Below are positions 48,678 through 60,224 of a stretch of DNA of 64,000 bases, one piece after another (positions within the stretch are counted from its first letter, which is position 1; every line of letters begins with the position of its first letter). The DNA is from Straminergon stramineum (lineage: Eukaryota; Streptophyta; Bryopsida; Hypnales; Calliergonaceae), in contig OY987266.1 in the NCBI GenBank assembly GCA_963920665.1, forward strand, positions 14,017,001-14,081,000, in the 5' to 3' direction. Below the pieces are notes generated by a model. That model saw nothing but the letters and a program-made list of their open reading frames with translations, was not told where the DNA came from and searched no databases. The position numbers and the translations under genes were made by a program.

Positions 48678-51245
48678 ATGGCTAGTCGGGGTGAGGGGAG
48701 GAGGACTACCATTAACGATACAAGGAGAGCCACGAAGGAGTGGGACCCTTGGTTGATTGTAGACATTGACCATCAATTTGCGGGAAACACACGAACATGT
48801 GTTTTCTGTGGGTGGACCTCCGTATTTGTACGAAAGCGGGCATCTTGTCACTTTGGATTTGGCGGCAGGACTGCATCAGAGCGATGTAAGAAAATCCCAT
48901 GGGCAGTATTGCAAAAGTTTAGGACTTGTGGTGGGGTTGTTCCAAAGGAAATGAGCTTTGAACAAATGCATGAGGAGGTTCCAGAATTTGATGTTGTAGA
49001 TGAGACTGTGGTTGAGCCTATGTTGGAGGGGGATAGGGAGAGGTCAGAGGAGCCTAGTGCTACGAATGAACCAATGCTCCCTATTACAGATTCAGGAGAT
49101 TCCACTCCTCAAACAATTTTGAGAAGGAGGAATAACCCTTCCATTTCTAGGCAAACTAGCATGGATGAGGCATTACAAAGTAGCACGAGAGCAAAGTTAG
49201 ATACCATGTGGGCTTCCTTTTTATATGAGGCTAGCATCGCGTTCAATGTTGCGCGCCATCTTGCCTTTGTGAAAGCAGTGAAAGAGACAGCGGCATCAGG
49301 ACTATGATACCAACCGCCCTCATACAATGCTTTGCGTACAAGAATGATAGAGCCAAAGAAAGAAAGTGTTTCTAAAATGGTCACTGAGCGAACAAAGCAC
49401 TCTATCGAAGTTTATGGAGCGACTATCTGTTCGGATGGTTGGTCTAATACTAATAGCCGTCCATTACTAAATTTAATGCTCGTGTGTCCTGTAGGGGATG
49501 TGTTTCTTGGATCGGTGGACACCACGGGGGAGAAGAAGGACATTGCGTACACAACCAATATGATGGCGCAATACATAGAAGAGGTTGGCCCCAAAAACAT
49601 TGTCCAACTATGTACGGACAATGCTGCTGTCATGACGGGGACTTTGAAGGCGTTACAAGAGAAATATCCTCACATGTATACCCAAGGATGCGCAGCACAC
49701 ATTTTGGACTTGCTTTTGGAAGATTGGGCAAAGGATGTCAAGGTGACGAGAATAGTACGACGTTGTACGCAGATAGTAAAATACATCAAGAGGTACCATT
49801 CCACATTGGCTCTCTTCCGAAAGTACTCCCCGGACAAGGCATTGCGAATGCCTTCTAAAACACGCTTTGCAGTGAACTTCCTCATAATATCACGTGTGGT
49901 GGAGTGCAAGTCAGCATTGATGCGAGTGATAATGGATGAGACATATGTGCAATTTGAGGCTAGTTTGGAACGTCGCCAAAATGGAGATGTATTGAGTGCA
50001 CGAGCCCATATAGCGCGGAATGACATTCATGCGAAATCTTTTTGGGTGGAGTGTGAGAATTTTTTGCACATGGTAGAGCCCATCATTATTGTTCTCCGAG
50101 TGTTTGATGGGAAAGCCCCGGCAATGCCTAAGGCTTGGTTGGTTATGAAGACTCTTCAAAAGCATGTATAGAGCTTGAGAAACGAACCGTTTTTTCTGAA
50201 TGATGAAACTGCAACGAAGTTTGAGACGCAATTCGAGGCTCGTTAGAAATTGATGCTCACAGACCTACACTATGCAGGGGCACTCTTAAATCCTTTCTTG
50301 ATTGAAGTAGGAACCCTTCGTAACGACGATGTGGCCAAAAGAGCCTTAAATCGGGTGCTTCGAAAAATGAGCGAGTCATTGGGATTATCATACATGGAGG
50401 CATTGCAGGAGCTCACGCAGTTCAAAGAGAAGACAGGTCCTTTTGACCCCTTAGAAGAGGCTCCTGATATTACACAATGTACACTAATGCCTCATCAATG
50501 GTGGAATCTTGTGGGTGCTAATGTTCTCCCAAAAATTGCAATGAGAGTTCTATCTTTGACGTGCTCAGCATCATCATGTGAAAGGAATTGGAGCATGTAT
50601 TCGTTTGTGCACAATAAAGTGCGAAATCGCCTAACCACATCCAAGGCGGAAACATTGGTGTATATCTACACCAACAGTAAACTTGAACGTGAGAAACATG
50701 GACACAATCCTGCAGTGTTCTACGAAAAGTACCTTATGGATGGAAATACCTCGGAAGAGAATGAGGAGCCATTAGGTACAGGATCATCAGGGGATGGCGA
50801 CCCAGTTAGTAGGGCTCGAGCTAATGAGAACATTAGGCTGGCAGAAGAGCGTCTACGTGGAAATATTTGGACAGGACTGATTCGTAGAGAAAAGAGTCCT
50901 CCACGGAGACACAACTATGGAAATACATTTACAGCTAAGAATAATACGTACTACTCTGAGGAGGAGGAGATTCAATGTGCACCGCGAAGGCCCTCGCAAC
51001 CCTACATCTCTGCTAGGGATAGGAATGTACCTCCTCCAATAAATTCATCACCAACTCGGGCAAGTAGTCCCGACAACCCCAATGAAGGCATACATAGTAC
51101 AATGCCCATAAGAGCTGAGGAAGCAAGATGGGTGATTGCAAGAAAGACTTGTCCTATTTGTTGCGTTTTCAGTTTTTGCTGCGTTAGTCCTATTAGTACT
51201 ACGAGTCCTGCGAATACTATGAAGGGTACGGGAGATGAAACGTAG
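48678..51245 (+). pseudogene. hAT-superfamily transposase (three in-frame stops)
   Basis: One frame of 855 codons. The N-terminus has a BED-like zinc finger (CVFC-x13-CHF...C, about residues 40-75). The middle is the DUF659/hAT core: CSDGWS (251-256, first catalytic Asp), LCTDNA (Asp about 314) and GCAAH. The C-terminus has the hAT dimerisation motif SSCERNW (Glu about 635). Stops: TGA 49,305-49,307 at the usual Gly of the GYxPPSY motif, TAG 50,169-50,171, and TAG 50,244-50,246 at a position that is normally Trp. All three fit single-base changes. The protein class agrees with the 8-bp duplication and CA-x-GG ends of the giant element, so it is probably that element's own transposase. As written it cannot make a full-length protein. 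Confidence 0.9.
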
Positions 51246-52000
51246 ACCGTTGATTGGAATCGAGATGAAACACTAGGAAGATGCGTGGCCGCATGGTAGT
51301 GGATGACAGTAGGAGATGTCAGGGAAGGCTGATGTTTTGGGACAATCCCTGTCATCCACGTTGGCAAAATTGCAGGCGTAGTGGGCCCCGCCCAGTACTA
51401 AGGAGTCCTACACTATACCTTGGACTACTATTTTCTGACAGTGTCTTTGATTTACCCCAGAAAATGAAGCTGGAACTTTCCCATTTTTGAAAAATAGTTA
51501 ATGATTTTGGAAAAATAAATTTAAAAGTGGCCATTATTGCCAACTGAGAGAACTAGTGAATGGAGCAAGAAGAAATTGGAAAACATTTTGTATTACTTAG
51601 AAAATGTTGTGTAAACGTCGCACACATTGGAGCAATGCCAAAGGCAATTGAAACATGATTTTGCAAATCCCTCTCCACAAAAGTTGTAATTCCACTACAG
51701 CAGCTCACTGTCCAATTTTGACGATATAATCCTTCAAAAAAGGTACTCGATAGTACTAAAAACTATCAAAATCGCAAATGTGACATGTAAATGAAATTCA
51801 ATTTCACACCCTAAAATAATTTTGAAAAATTCAGATTAATTTGTGTTCATTCATCAGTGCTAGAGGAACCTACATTTTGAATTTCATGTTCATTCAATCA
51901 TTTCTTCAATAGTTATGGCACAAAACAACCACCGCATTGAAAGTGTGACGCAAAATAGGACAGGTGTTTTTTGCAATCACCCAGATCTCCAAATGTTGTA
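51246..52000. other. Spacer after the transposase frame
   Basis: No domain recognised. It may include an intron leading to the acidic frame downstream. Confidence 0.4.
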
Positions 52001-52034
52001 GATCAGGGTTCTACAAGGGTAATGAACCTACGAA

Positions 52035-52813
52035 GTGCCGCTTGAGTTGCTGAGGTAAATGAAAGGCAAGAGGAGGCAACACCGCCAACACACGTCGAAG
52101 ATGTTGTGCTTACAAGCGGTCTACTTTCTCCATTACAAAGCCCCTTAAGAACAGAAAATGTGGAATATGATTCAAACTTGCCCTTGCAAGCTATTATGAA
52201 CCGGAATCGTACGGTGCCCTTAAGTGGAGGAGGAAACGCAAACAATGCTAGGGCAACTAGGTCTATACCAACCCGTGCGACTAGGCCACCCTTGCATAAT
52301 AGTCCTCTTAGGACAGTTGATAATGAAGGCCATGCTTTAGCTCCACAACCCACTCAACCCTCCTCTATTTTTGGCCCTGGAGAATCATCCTTGCTCGTGC
52401 GTGAAGGCACAAGAGGACAGAAAAAGCGATTGAGGAAGACGCAGGAGAGGCTACAAAGAAATCCCAAACGACAAAACCATGTTGTCCAAAGATTCATCAT
52501 GGGTGAAGCCAATTCGAATCGAAACATCGGGCAATCCAGTAGAGGCGGACGACATCCTGCATCCAACCTTGATGGAACAAGAGATGCATTGGGGTTGACT
52601 AAACGATTGGTGCAAACTAGCGGTGATGGCATCGTGGATACTGAAGTGCGGAACGTGAACTCAGAGGTAGAACATGAAGTGCAAAATGAACGAGTACGAA
52701 GGGAGGATGACGAGAATGATAACCGTGATGATAATGATAGGGGGGAGGAGTCGGATGATGATTCTGACCCTGACGCTGATGAGGTGCCTAGTGATTACAC
52801 ATTTTCACCGTAA
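52035..52813 (+). CDS. Acidic low-complexity ORF, possible 3' exon of the transposase gene
   Basis: The frame is open from a TGA at about 52,035 to TAA at 52,811-52,813. It is rich in Arg, Pro, Asn and Ser, then has an acidic tail (DDENDNRDDND...). There is no good ATG near its start and no minisatellite array in front, unlike the other genes of the element. It therefore looks more like a 3' exon or a decayed gene than an independent one. The C-terminal part of the transposase (Pro/Ser/Arg-rich) has a similar composition. Confidence 0.4.
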
Positions 52814-53689
52814 CTTTATAAATATAGATTTAGAGGTAGTGAAGTGGTAATGTAATGCTTTTGCATAATTTTGGTGTGTTGAAGTTTTCTAGCTTAAGTT
52901 CATAGGCAAATAGCCTATAGATGAGTTTTGTGTAGTATCTACTTTAGTATGAAAGCATGATAGTGTTAGAATTACAAAGTTTTGTTCAATGTCTTTAGTG
53001 TGGACTTCTACAGGTATAGACGTGGAGATCTTAACAAAGTTCATGGAAGTACAATTGAAGTAGAAGTTCATTTATAAGATTGGGTCACTACTCTATTAGT
53101 GTGTACAACTTATAAATACAGTAATACTAATTATCCTTACTTGTTTCTTGTTTTTGTATCTATTTTTGGTGTAATTATTATATCCAATTGCGATATTGGC
53201 TTCTACACTTCAATAGGAGTAGAAAATTTGAATTAGAAATTCCCAACCATATGTAATAAAAACATGTAGAACTCGGAGGCTCCTATGAATGAGTGAATGA
53301 CCACATAATGTGAAGTACTTAATTTAAGGCTTAGGAGAATGCAATGGCACATGGAAACTGAAGGATCCAAAATCGTGAGCAAGATTGAAATGGTTGTTAT
53401 ATCCATGTTTGCAATTGCAACGGCACACGAGGTTGCTCTTAACCTTTAACGGATGGACTAGTGAGTATGAAAATCATCTCCAATGGAACTCTGTGATGTG
53501 ATGTACTTGCCTTTCCCCTCACAAAAATACTCATTTCCGGTATGAGGACTCAGTAAGATCTCTCTTTTGGGAATTAGGACCCAATTTTCAAAGATGGACA
53601 ATTGCATTTATGTCGTATATTAGAAGTTCTTATCATCCATGGAACAAAAGAAATTCCTTGCGTATGGAATAAAGCCAAGATCGTCCTTT
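52814..53689. other. Spacer near the right end, with a TTAA-family end
   Basis: TTAACCTTTAACGGATGG at 53,439 and following sequence (CAAAAATACTCAT, GATGGACAATTGCA) match the elements at 63,699 and 16,890-17,123, so an old TTAA-flanked MITE seems to have inserted into the giant element. Confidence 0.5.
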
Positions 53690-53940
53690 TCCTTACACCC
53701 GCGGTTGCCTTTACACCCTTAGTCGCCCTGAGTTGGACCCGCAGTCACCCTGGATTTTGGACCCGCAGTTGCCCTCATTTTGGGACCCGCGATCGCCTTG
53801 GATTTTGGACCCGTAGTCGCCCTGGATTTTGGGACCCGCAGTCGCCCTGGATTTTGGACCCGTAGTCACCCTCATTCTGGTACCCGCGATCGCCCCACCT
53901 TACCCGCACGCGCCCCACCCGCAGTCGCCTATGGTAACGT
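53690..53940 (+). repeat. Minisatellite array, right end, facing outward
   Basis: ACCCGCAGTCGCCCTGGATTTTGG-type units pointing to the right terminus. There is no gene between it and the end of the element. Confidence 0.85.
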
Positions 53941-54119
53941 GGTCAAAGCTTTCCACGTCACTGTTGACAACCTGCCACGTAAGATAAAAATTTTGGCTGC
54001 CCTGCCCGAAAACCCTAAACCCTAATTTCGCGCTCATCAAATTTGTCCCGTATATGCGACACTCGTCTTATACGACATGCGACATCAGACGAACAACTCG
54101 ACACCCAAACCCGAAAACA

Positions 54120-54139
54120 CGTTCGACAAAACAACCCTG
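54120..54139 (-). repeat. Right terminal inverted repeat of the giant hAT element
   Basis: On the minus strand CAGGGTTGTTTTGTCGAACG. Inside it lie ACAACTCGAC (54,093-54,102) and CCCTGCCCG (54,000-54,008), at distances from the end similar to those at the left. Confidence 0.8.
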
Positions 54140-54147
54140 GTATGAAG
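54140..54147. repeat. Right 8-bp target site duplication of the giant hAT element
   Basis: GTATGAAG, identical to 32,241-32,248. Confidence 0.85.
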
Positions 54148-54511
54148 AGACCACAAGTAATTTTGAGTTCCCAAAGTGTGGGAACTTGCCACATGAATAG
54201 TATGACTTGGCAAAGACATTGCCACGTCAGAAAATAGTTTTTTAATTTTTTAAAACTATTTTTAAAAATAGTTTTTAAAATTTTAGTTTTAATTATGTTT
54301 AATTTAAATTTATTTATTTTAAATGAAAATTTAAAAAATAAATTGTTTCTATTTTAGGTTTGTCGATATTTTCTAGAAATTTTGAGAAAAATTAATTTTT
54401 CATTTTTTTTAAATTCGGAAATTCAGCCCATGATGGGCTGGTTTTGAATTTCTAGCAGCACAAGGAACAAACCTAAAATGGGCTCTTGAAGCCCTCAATT
54501 CTCCTCTAATG
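54148..54511. repeat. Right fragment of the MITE split by the giant hAT element
   Basis: Continues with GAGTTCCC...GTGTGGGAAC and GCCACGTCA, as in the intact copy at 19,515-19,802, and ends GCCCTCAATTCTCCTCTAATG, the complement of the left fragment at 32,221. Confidence 0.7.
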
Positions 54512-56152
54512 AATAAGTCTAGAATGATGGGTGTACTCTATTGACTATTATTTGCACTTAAATATAGGAGGGCACAACCAAGCTAAAGTGGACAATGTCA
54601 TTTCACCATGTAGAGGTAACAATGCATGGTTCAAAACTACCTACAAAATCTTAATTTTGTAATTTTTTAACCATAAAATTTTGAAAAGAATGTCATTTCA
54701 CTATAAAAAACGATGTTTTTTTATACGTTAGAAAAATGGTGCCCCGGCGTTGAGTTTCACATGAAAATGATCCGGGTAGATGTCACCTAAAATCCGTTAT
54801 AACGGACAGGCAAAAAATGTGCCAAAATCAAGGAAAACAAGTCCAATTTCAACTTATTTTTTTCTAACGTCACAAACAATAGGGTCTTCCAAAGTCTCTA
54901 CAATGTAGTAGGTGGATGCCATGTAAGCACCACATAGGCAAAAAAATTTACGTGGGATTTTTTTCATCCAACCCATTGATGACATGGCTCTTAATGTGGT
55001 ACTTGACATAGTGGCAAGAAAAATGACGTGGAACCCATTATGATGACGTGGCATGCCTAGTCAACAGACTTTTATGTCATTTGAAATTTTTAATTTTTAG
55101 ATGTCAAATTAGATGTTTTGACATTTTTGAGACATCAATTTCTACATGTCAGGTAAGATCAATAAAAAAAATGATTAAAAATACAATAAACAAGCAAAAT
55201 TTCTTGAATTCAACAAGAATTGAAGAAAACTTACTATCTACCATCAAGAGAATTTTTGATGGCAAAATGAAGGAATTCCTTCATTAAAAGTTAGTGAAAA
55301 TGAAGAGAATAGAGGTCATATTTATATTCTTTGTCTGTCCATGGTGAGACAAAAGATATGGGATAAATAGAATATAGAAACTCCACCATTGAACATCTTG
55401 ACACTATTTTAAACATCTAATGTTGTTTTAGACATCTAGATGTTGTTTCAGACATTTTACATTGAACAAAATTCTTGTTTTACAAATCCTATATTGTTTG
55501 TTTCACATTTGACCACCCACTTGTATAAGGACCATCTCTTTTTCATCCATGGTACACATCCATCCATTTCTATTTTTTGGTAGGGCATGCCATGTGGTTG
55601 CCCTTCCCTAAAATTTTTACATATGGTCAATTTTTTACCATAGAACATAGTAATTTTTACTAACTGACCCATAGTCAAAATGGGTCTACTTGTTGACATG
55701 GCAATCTATGTTGTTTAGGATGTCACAGAAAACCATCAACATGTTTTTCTTAACATCATTAAGAACATGTCTGTCTACAATAACATCTTCTCGTTTTCCA
55801 ACTTAGTCATGCACATTTTCCACAACATTACATCAAATTCACACTTCCATGCCTGTTGATTGTCTAACGCAATGACATCTCAAAAAACAGAATACATTTT
55901 TTGAAAACAACATTAAAAACACAAGTTTCTTATAGTGTTTATAGAGAAAAATCTTCAAAAAATATATCTGATAATAATTTTGGCATGTTTAAATTGAAAA
56001 AAAACACTTATAGACAATTACAAAAGTTTATTCATAATAAGGCTTTGATACCTCAAGTTTCAATTCTTTTAATATTTTTTTCTAGATCCCTCAAGTTTAT
56101 TGTAAAATAAAATATAACTAAAGAAATTGAAAAAATTGAAAATAGTGAAGGT
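54512..56152. other. AT-rich intergenic DNA, nothing recognised
   Basis: Many T-rich and ACATGG-type stretches (CATTGATGACATGGC and similar), but no supported gene or element ends. Confidence 0.4.
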
Positions 56153-57093
56153 TTAAACCCTACAGTTCTTTGACTATGTTATCACCAAAATCTCTCAAAA
56201 ACTGCTATTTCTAATACAAGTACCAAATTTTTGAATTTTTTTTGAAAAATATCATTTTTGGACACATAATCATAGGGTATTTTAGTAAGCTAGATTGAGA
56301 AAATGTGGAAAAATTTCAGAAATTTCCACCGAGTACATTGCAAGATATTAGCATTTGAAGTGACAAAAAATCCTCTTTGGGGCATTGTGAAAAGTCGGGC
56401 AAATGCACTTCACAAGGTCACATTTGTATGAAAAAATGTCCAAAATGGTTGTGCTTCTTTGGATTCATTCTTTAAAGCAAGTTGGCTTCATGCTTGAAAA
56501 TTTTCAGATCATTTGGAATTGTGCAACATATAGGAAAAAAATTGTAAGTAGAAAGATGTAGAAAATGACCCCAAATACTAAATTGTTAACAACTTATTAA
56601 TGGAATTGAGAAATACCAATCTCAATGGTTGTAATGTTGTAATAAAAAATCTACACCTCATGTTTTGTTTTGTTTTCCAAAAATATTGATAATTGAATTA
56701 AATAAAAGACTTCAAAGTTTATTTTAGGGTAGAGAATCCATAATTGCTCACAAACTAAAACATCTCATAACTTTTGACTCATTGATCAAAATGGAATGAT
56801 TCAAAGTTTTTTATGTATATATAAATCTAGGAAACCAATTTCAAATTTTATTTTTGAAAAAAGTGATTTTTTAAGATTTGCTTGGACTATCCAAGTTGAG
56901 AAACAATCTACATATTAGGCCATAACTTTTGACTCATATGTCCAAATGTCCTGAAATTTAGTGTAATAGAAAGATATTCCTTGTCTACACCTTCTATTAA
57001 AATTTGGGCCAAAAACATGGAAATCTCTAGTCACATGTACATGCCCCAAATTTTTATGTTGCCAAAGAAAACCCTTGGTCCTTTAGGGGTTAA
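56153..57093 (-). mobile_element. TTAA-flanked MITE, about 940-bp subfamily, inverted copy
   Basis: Plus-strand left end TTTAAACCCTACAG, right end GGTCCTTTAGGGG followed by TTAA. Homologous, in reverse, to 15,521-16,454 and 60,221-61,175. Length 941 bp. Confidence 0.8.
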
Positions 57094-57277
57094 AGTCTAC
57101 ATCCAAAACTTGATTTAGACATTGATTTGGGCTTTATTTTCACTTTACATTTGATTGCATGTAAGAACAACACAAGTCTTGGCATAAAAAACTATTTAGA
57201 AAATACATTTGCTACCACTTTGTAGTGTTTGTCCAAAAACTTTGTAATTTTGGTATAGAGGAGCAACCTTTGGTTTA

Positions 57278-57919
57278 TTAACCCCAAAATACCCAAGGTA
57301 CCAAATTTTGGTGTCACCAATATTTTGAAGATAAGTAAAATCCAACCAATTTTCTATTTTTAGTAGTTTGTATTTTTGAAAATTTCTTTTTGAAGTCCAG
57401 TTTTTGTATCAAAAATCTAATTTTTAAAATGATTGATTATGATTTTCTATTCAAGAATTTGTGCAAGATTGTTTGTTGCAATTATGACTTTCCGTAGTGT
57501 TGAGGGCTCTTGGAAATGAACCTCAAATACACTAGATCTCGGAGAAAAAATCAATTTAAAAAAATTGTAGAGTAGATTTCGCCAAGCCATAAATTGGTTG
57601 AAGTTACACATGTTAGGCCCTCTAACCTCATATTTTTTTGGTGAGCAACTTTTTAGATTTGACATGTAAAAAGAGGATTGAAAGACTTCAAATCACTTTT
57701 GCAATTTTAACATCTTCATGATCAAACATTGTAATCTTTCAATCTATAAATGATATTGATGTGTTTTCTTTTCCTACGTGATCTCTAACATGTCTAGTTT
57801 GAATTTGTATAGTTACAATTCCAAAAACATTGATACAACTTATCAAAGTGTTGTCATTTTGTTCAATTTAGAGCAAATTCCAATAAGCCTAAAAAAGGCA
57901 TTGGGCATTTAGGGGTTAA
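57278..57919. mobile_element. TTAA-flanked MITE, 642 bp
   Basis: Ends TTAACCCCAAAATACCCAAGG and TTGGGCATTTAGGGGTTAA are inverted repeats. The interior differs from the other subfamilies. Confidence 0.65.
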
Positions 57920-59367
57920 CTTTAGTGTGCTTGTACCCAAGAGGTCAAAGGAAAAACTTAAGGAAAAACTAGAGAAGATTTAAAAAAATATACCTCCAAT
58001 AAATGAAGTTCAATTGTAAGCCTTTAGAATTTTGACAAAGATCATAAATTTGTTAATGATTTTTCTTTAAATTATTGTTTAAAGATATAGGTGTAATCTT
58101 TGTTTTGACTATTTGGATTGAGATTTCATTAAAATTTGGATTTACAAGAAATCACATCAAAGTACCAAGTACTTCAACAATTTGTTGCACCTCCTTGTAT
58201 CTCAAGATCCTATGATATGCTACATTTTTCAACTAACTCTAAAATTGATGTACAAGTAGTTAATGTGATCTTCATTGTTCTGGACTTGAATTTCAAATTT
58301 AGATTGTGCAAAAATTTCACACCAATAGGAATCAAAGTCTATTATTTACATCAATCAAACTTTTGTAATAAATATTTTTTTTCCACTTCAAATGCAAACA
58401 TTCTGCAATCCATATGGTCATTATTTTTGAAAAATTTCCATAAAATTTCATATTAAGATTGTTTAAGGTTAAATCTTGTATGATATTAATTTTTTTTAAA
58501 CTAGAAATGACAACAATTGACTTCCTTTCTGTGAGATATGGTCACAAATTCTTAGGAATTGAATAGTTTCCAATATACCCAACCCTTTTATAAATCCACT
58601 CCATGTAATTGTGCATTCTAGTGATTCAAGAATTTGCCAATGACCAAGAGTCAAGCTTCTCATCTATTGGTCAATTCTAATAGTGAAGGGTAGACTTGAA
58701 CCAAAAATAGATGACCTCAACCTAGCACAAGTTAGTTTCCAACATAATGAACCTACTTGAGCTTATCACAAAGACAAACATAAGAACAAAGTGTTTTTGT
58801 GATTATTGAACACTACTTTTTGTCTTGGCCATTGTCTTTAGCATTTTACTAAGTATTTGATTTGATTTGATTTTGCACGTAAGTTGATTGTATCATAAAG
58901 ACTACTTATATTTAACTAACGAAATCAACGCATATTTCTTGGATTAAACTTTCAAGAAAAATTGTCTTGTATTTTCCATCAAATTTTGTTTATCATATTA
59001 AAGAGGAGACAAAATTACTATGATGATAAGTACAATGCAAAGAGAAAAAAGAACAAAGATCATGATTTTCATTTATTTCACCTATTTGAGTAGTCTTGCC
59101 ACATAACCTTCATGATTGTGAAATCTTATTTATTTTTGGACACATAGCTTTATTTATTCATTTTTAGCTACATTCATTCTATTTTTCATTTCTATCTTTT
59201 CAACCTCAAGTAAAAAACCCAAAACCATCCATGTATCCATTGGCACACAATAGACTACCATTGAAAATGTCATTTGATGTTTAGAGTATAACGAGGGGAT
59301 ATTTGAGGCCAAATGCAGAGCACAATAGAAACATGTCAAAGTGATCATTGAGACAATTTGTTGATGA
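57920..59367. other. Intergenic, nothing recognised
   Basis: AT-rich. Short frames only. Confidence 0.4.
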
Positions 59368-59955
59368 TTAACCCCTAAAGGACCAAGTGTCCATTCAACG
59401 TATGCAAGAAATCTTGGGTAGGTTCCTACGAAGTCATTTTTAGTTAGATGTTCATGAAATTTGGACATGATGTGTAAATATGTACCCCCTTCTTGAAAAT
59501 CTAATTTTTTTTCCCGAGCGGGTGCCTAGATCAAAAGTTATGTTGCCCTAACCTTTGTGGGTAGCTCGGGTAGCTTCGGGCATCATGTGCAAAACTCTTC
59601 CTATGATTTTGAAATTTGTTGGGTGTGTAGCTTACATGATACAAGATGCAAATGTCAAAAAAAGAACCATGTTTAGTGTAAGAATCTAATCCTAGAAGGA
59701 GTTAAAGTTTGTAGGCCCTTTTAGGCAAGGTTGGAAAAAAACTTTTTCACCTAACTTCAAACATTATAATCTTTCAATCCATGTGGTCAAAGTTTCTAAA
59801 TTTTTTTCCACATGTTCCCAAAGAAGTCTAGTACAAATTTGTACCCTTGGATTTTGAAAAAACAACTTCTTTTTTCATTTTTTTCTTGCTGCCCTAAAAA
59901 GTGGCAGTTTTTGACAATTTCTGCCTGAAATGTGCCTCGGTCCTTTAGGGGTTAA
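59368..59955 (+). mobile_element. TTAA-flanked MITE, 588-bp subfamily, copy 1
   Basis: Ends TTAACCCCTAAAGGACC and GGTCCTTTAGGGGTTAA are a perfect inverted pair. The body matches 62,831-63,418 end to end and has the same length (588 bp). Confidence 0.9.
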
Positions 59956-59994
59956 GAGCATATTAAAGACAATGAAGTATTTGCTACCATATCA

Positions 59995-60224
59995 TTAACC
60001 CTTGAAAGGCCCTTGGGGTCCCTCTATACAACCTATATTTAGTTTTATAACTCTTCAATTGTGGTTTAATAGATGATGTATGATATATTTTTATTTATGT
60101 ACTATCATCATCAGTTTATTTTGTATTGAAAAGTATTTGGTCAATGTTTTCCTAATCAAATACCACCAAATACATAATATACTATACAACCACAAAGGGC
60201 TTTCAAGCCCGCTTCTAGGGTTAA
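59995..60224. mobile_element. Short TTAA-flanked MITE, 230 bp
   Basis: Ends TTAACCCTTGAAAGGCCC and GGGCTTTCAAGCCC...TAGGGTTAA are inverted. Its right TTAA is also the left TTAA of the next element. Confidence 0.6.

Larger units (their letters stand above)
32249..54139. mobile_element. Giant hAT transposon (21.9 kb) with cargo genes
   Basis: Bounded by inverted ends CATGGTTGTTCCGGCGGAC and CAGGGTTGTTTTGTCGAAC (15 of 19-20 positions match) and flanked by an identical 8-bp direct repeat. It holds a hAT-type transposase gene near the right end, three genes of one unrecognised coiled-coil family, a kinase gene and an acidic ORF. Eight GC-rich minisatellite arrays lie upstream of the genes and near both ends. 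Typical hAT elements are a few kb; this one is several-fold longer. It interrupts an older MITE whose empty arrangement is seen at 19.5 kb. Ends, duplication and transposase class agree, so I am fairly sure. The alternative, a nest of several elements, is not excluded for the interior. Confidence 0.85.

Noticed and set aside
32574..53940. CRISPR array as explanation of the short spaced repeats
   Set aside because: Units are degenerate, spacers are short and related, no cas genes, and the setting is a plant genome.
32249..54139. LTR retrotransposon as the large element
   Set aside because: No long direct repeats, primer binding site, or reverse transcriptase or integrase motifs; ends are inverted with an 8-bp duplication.
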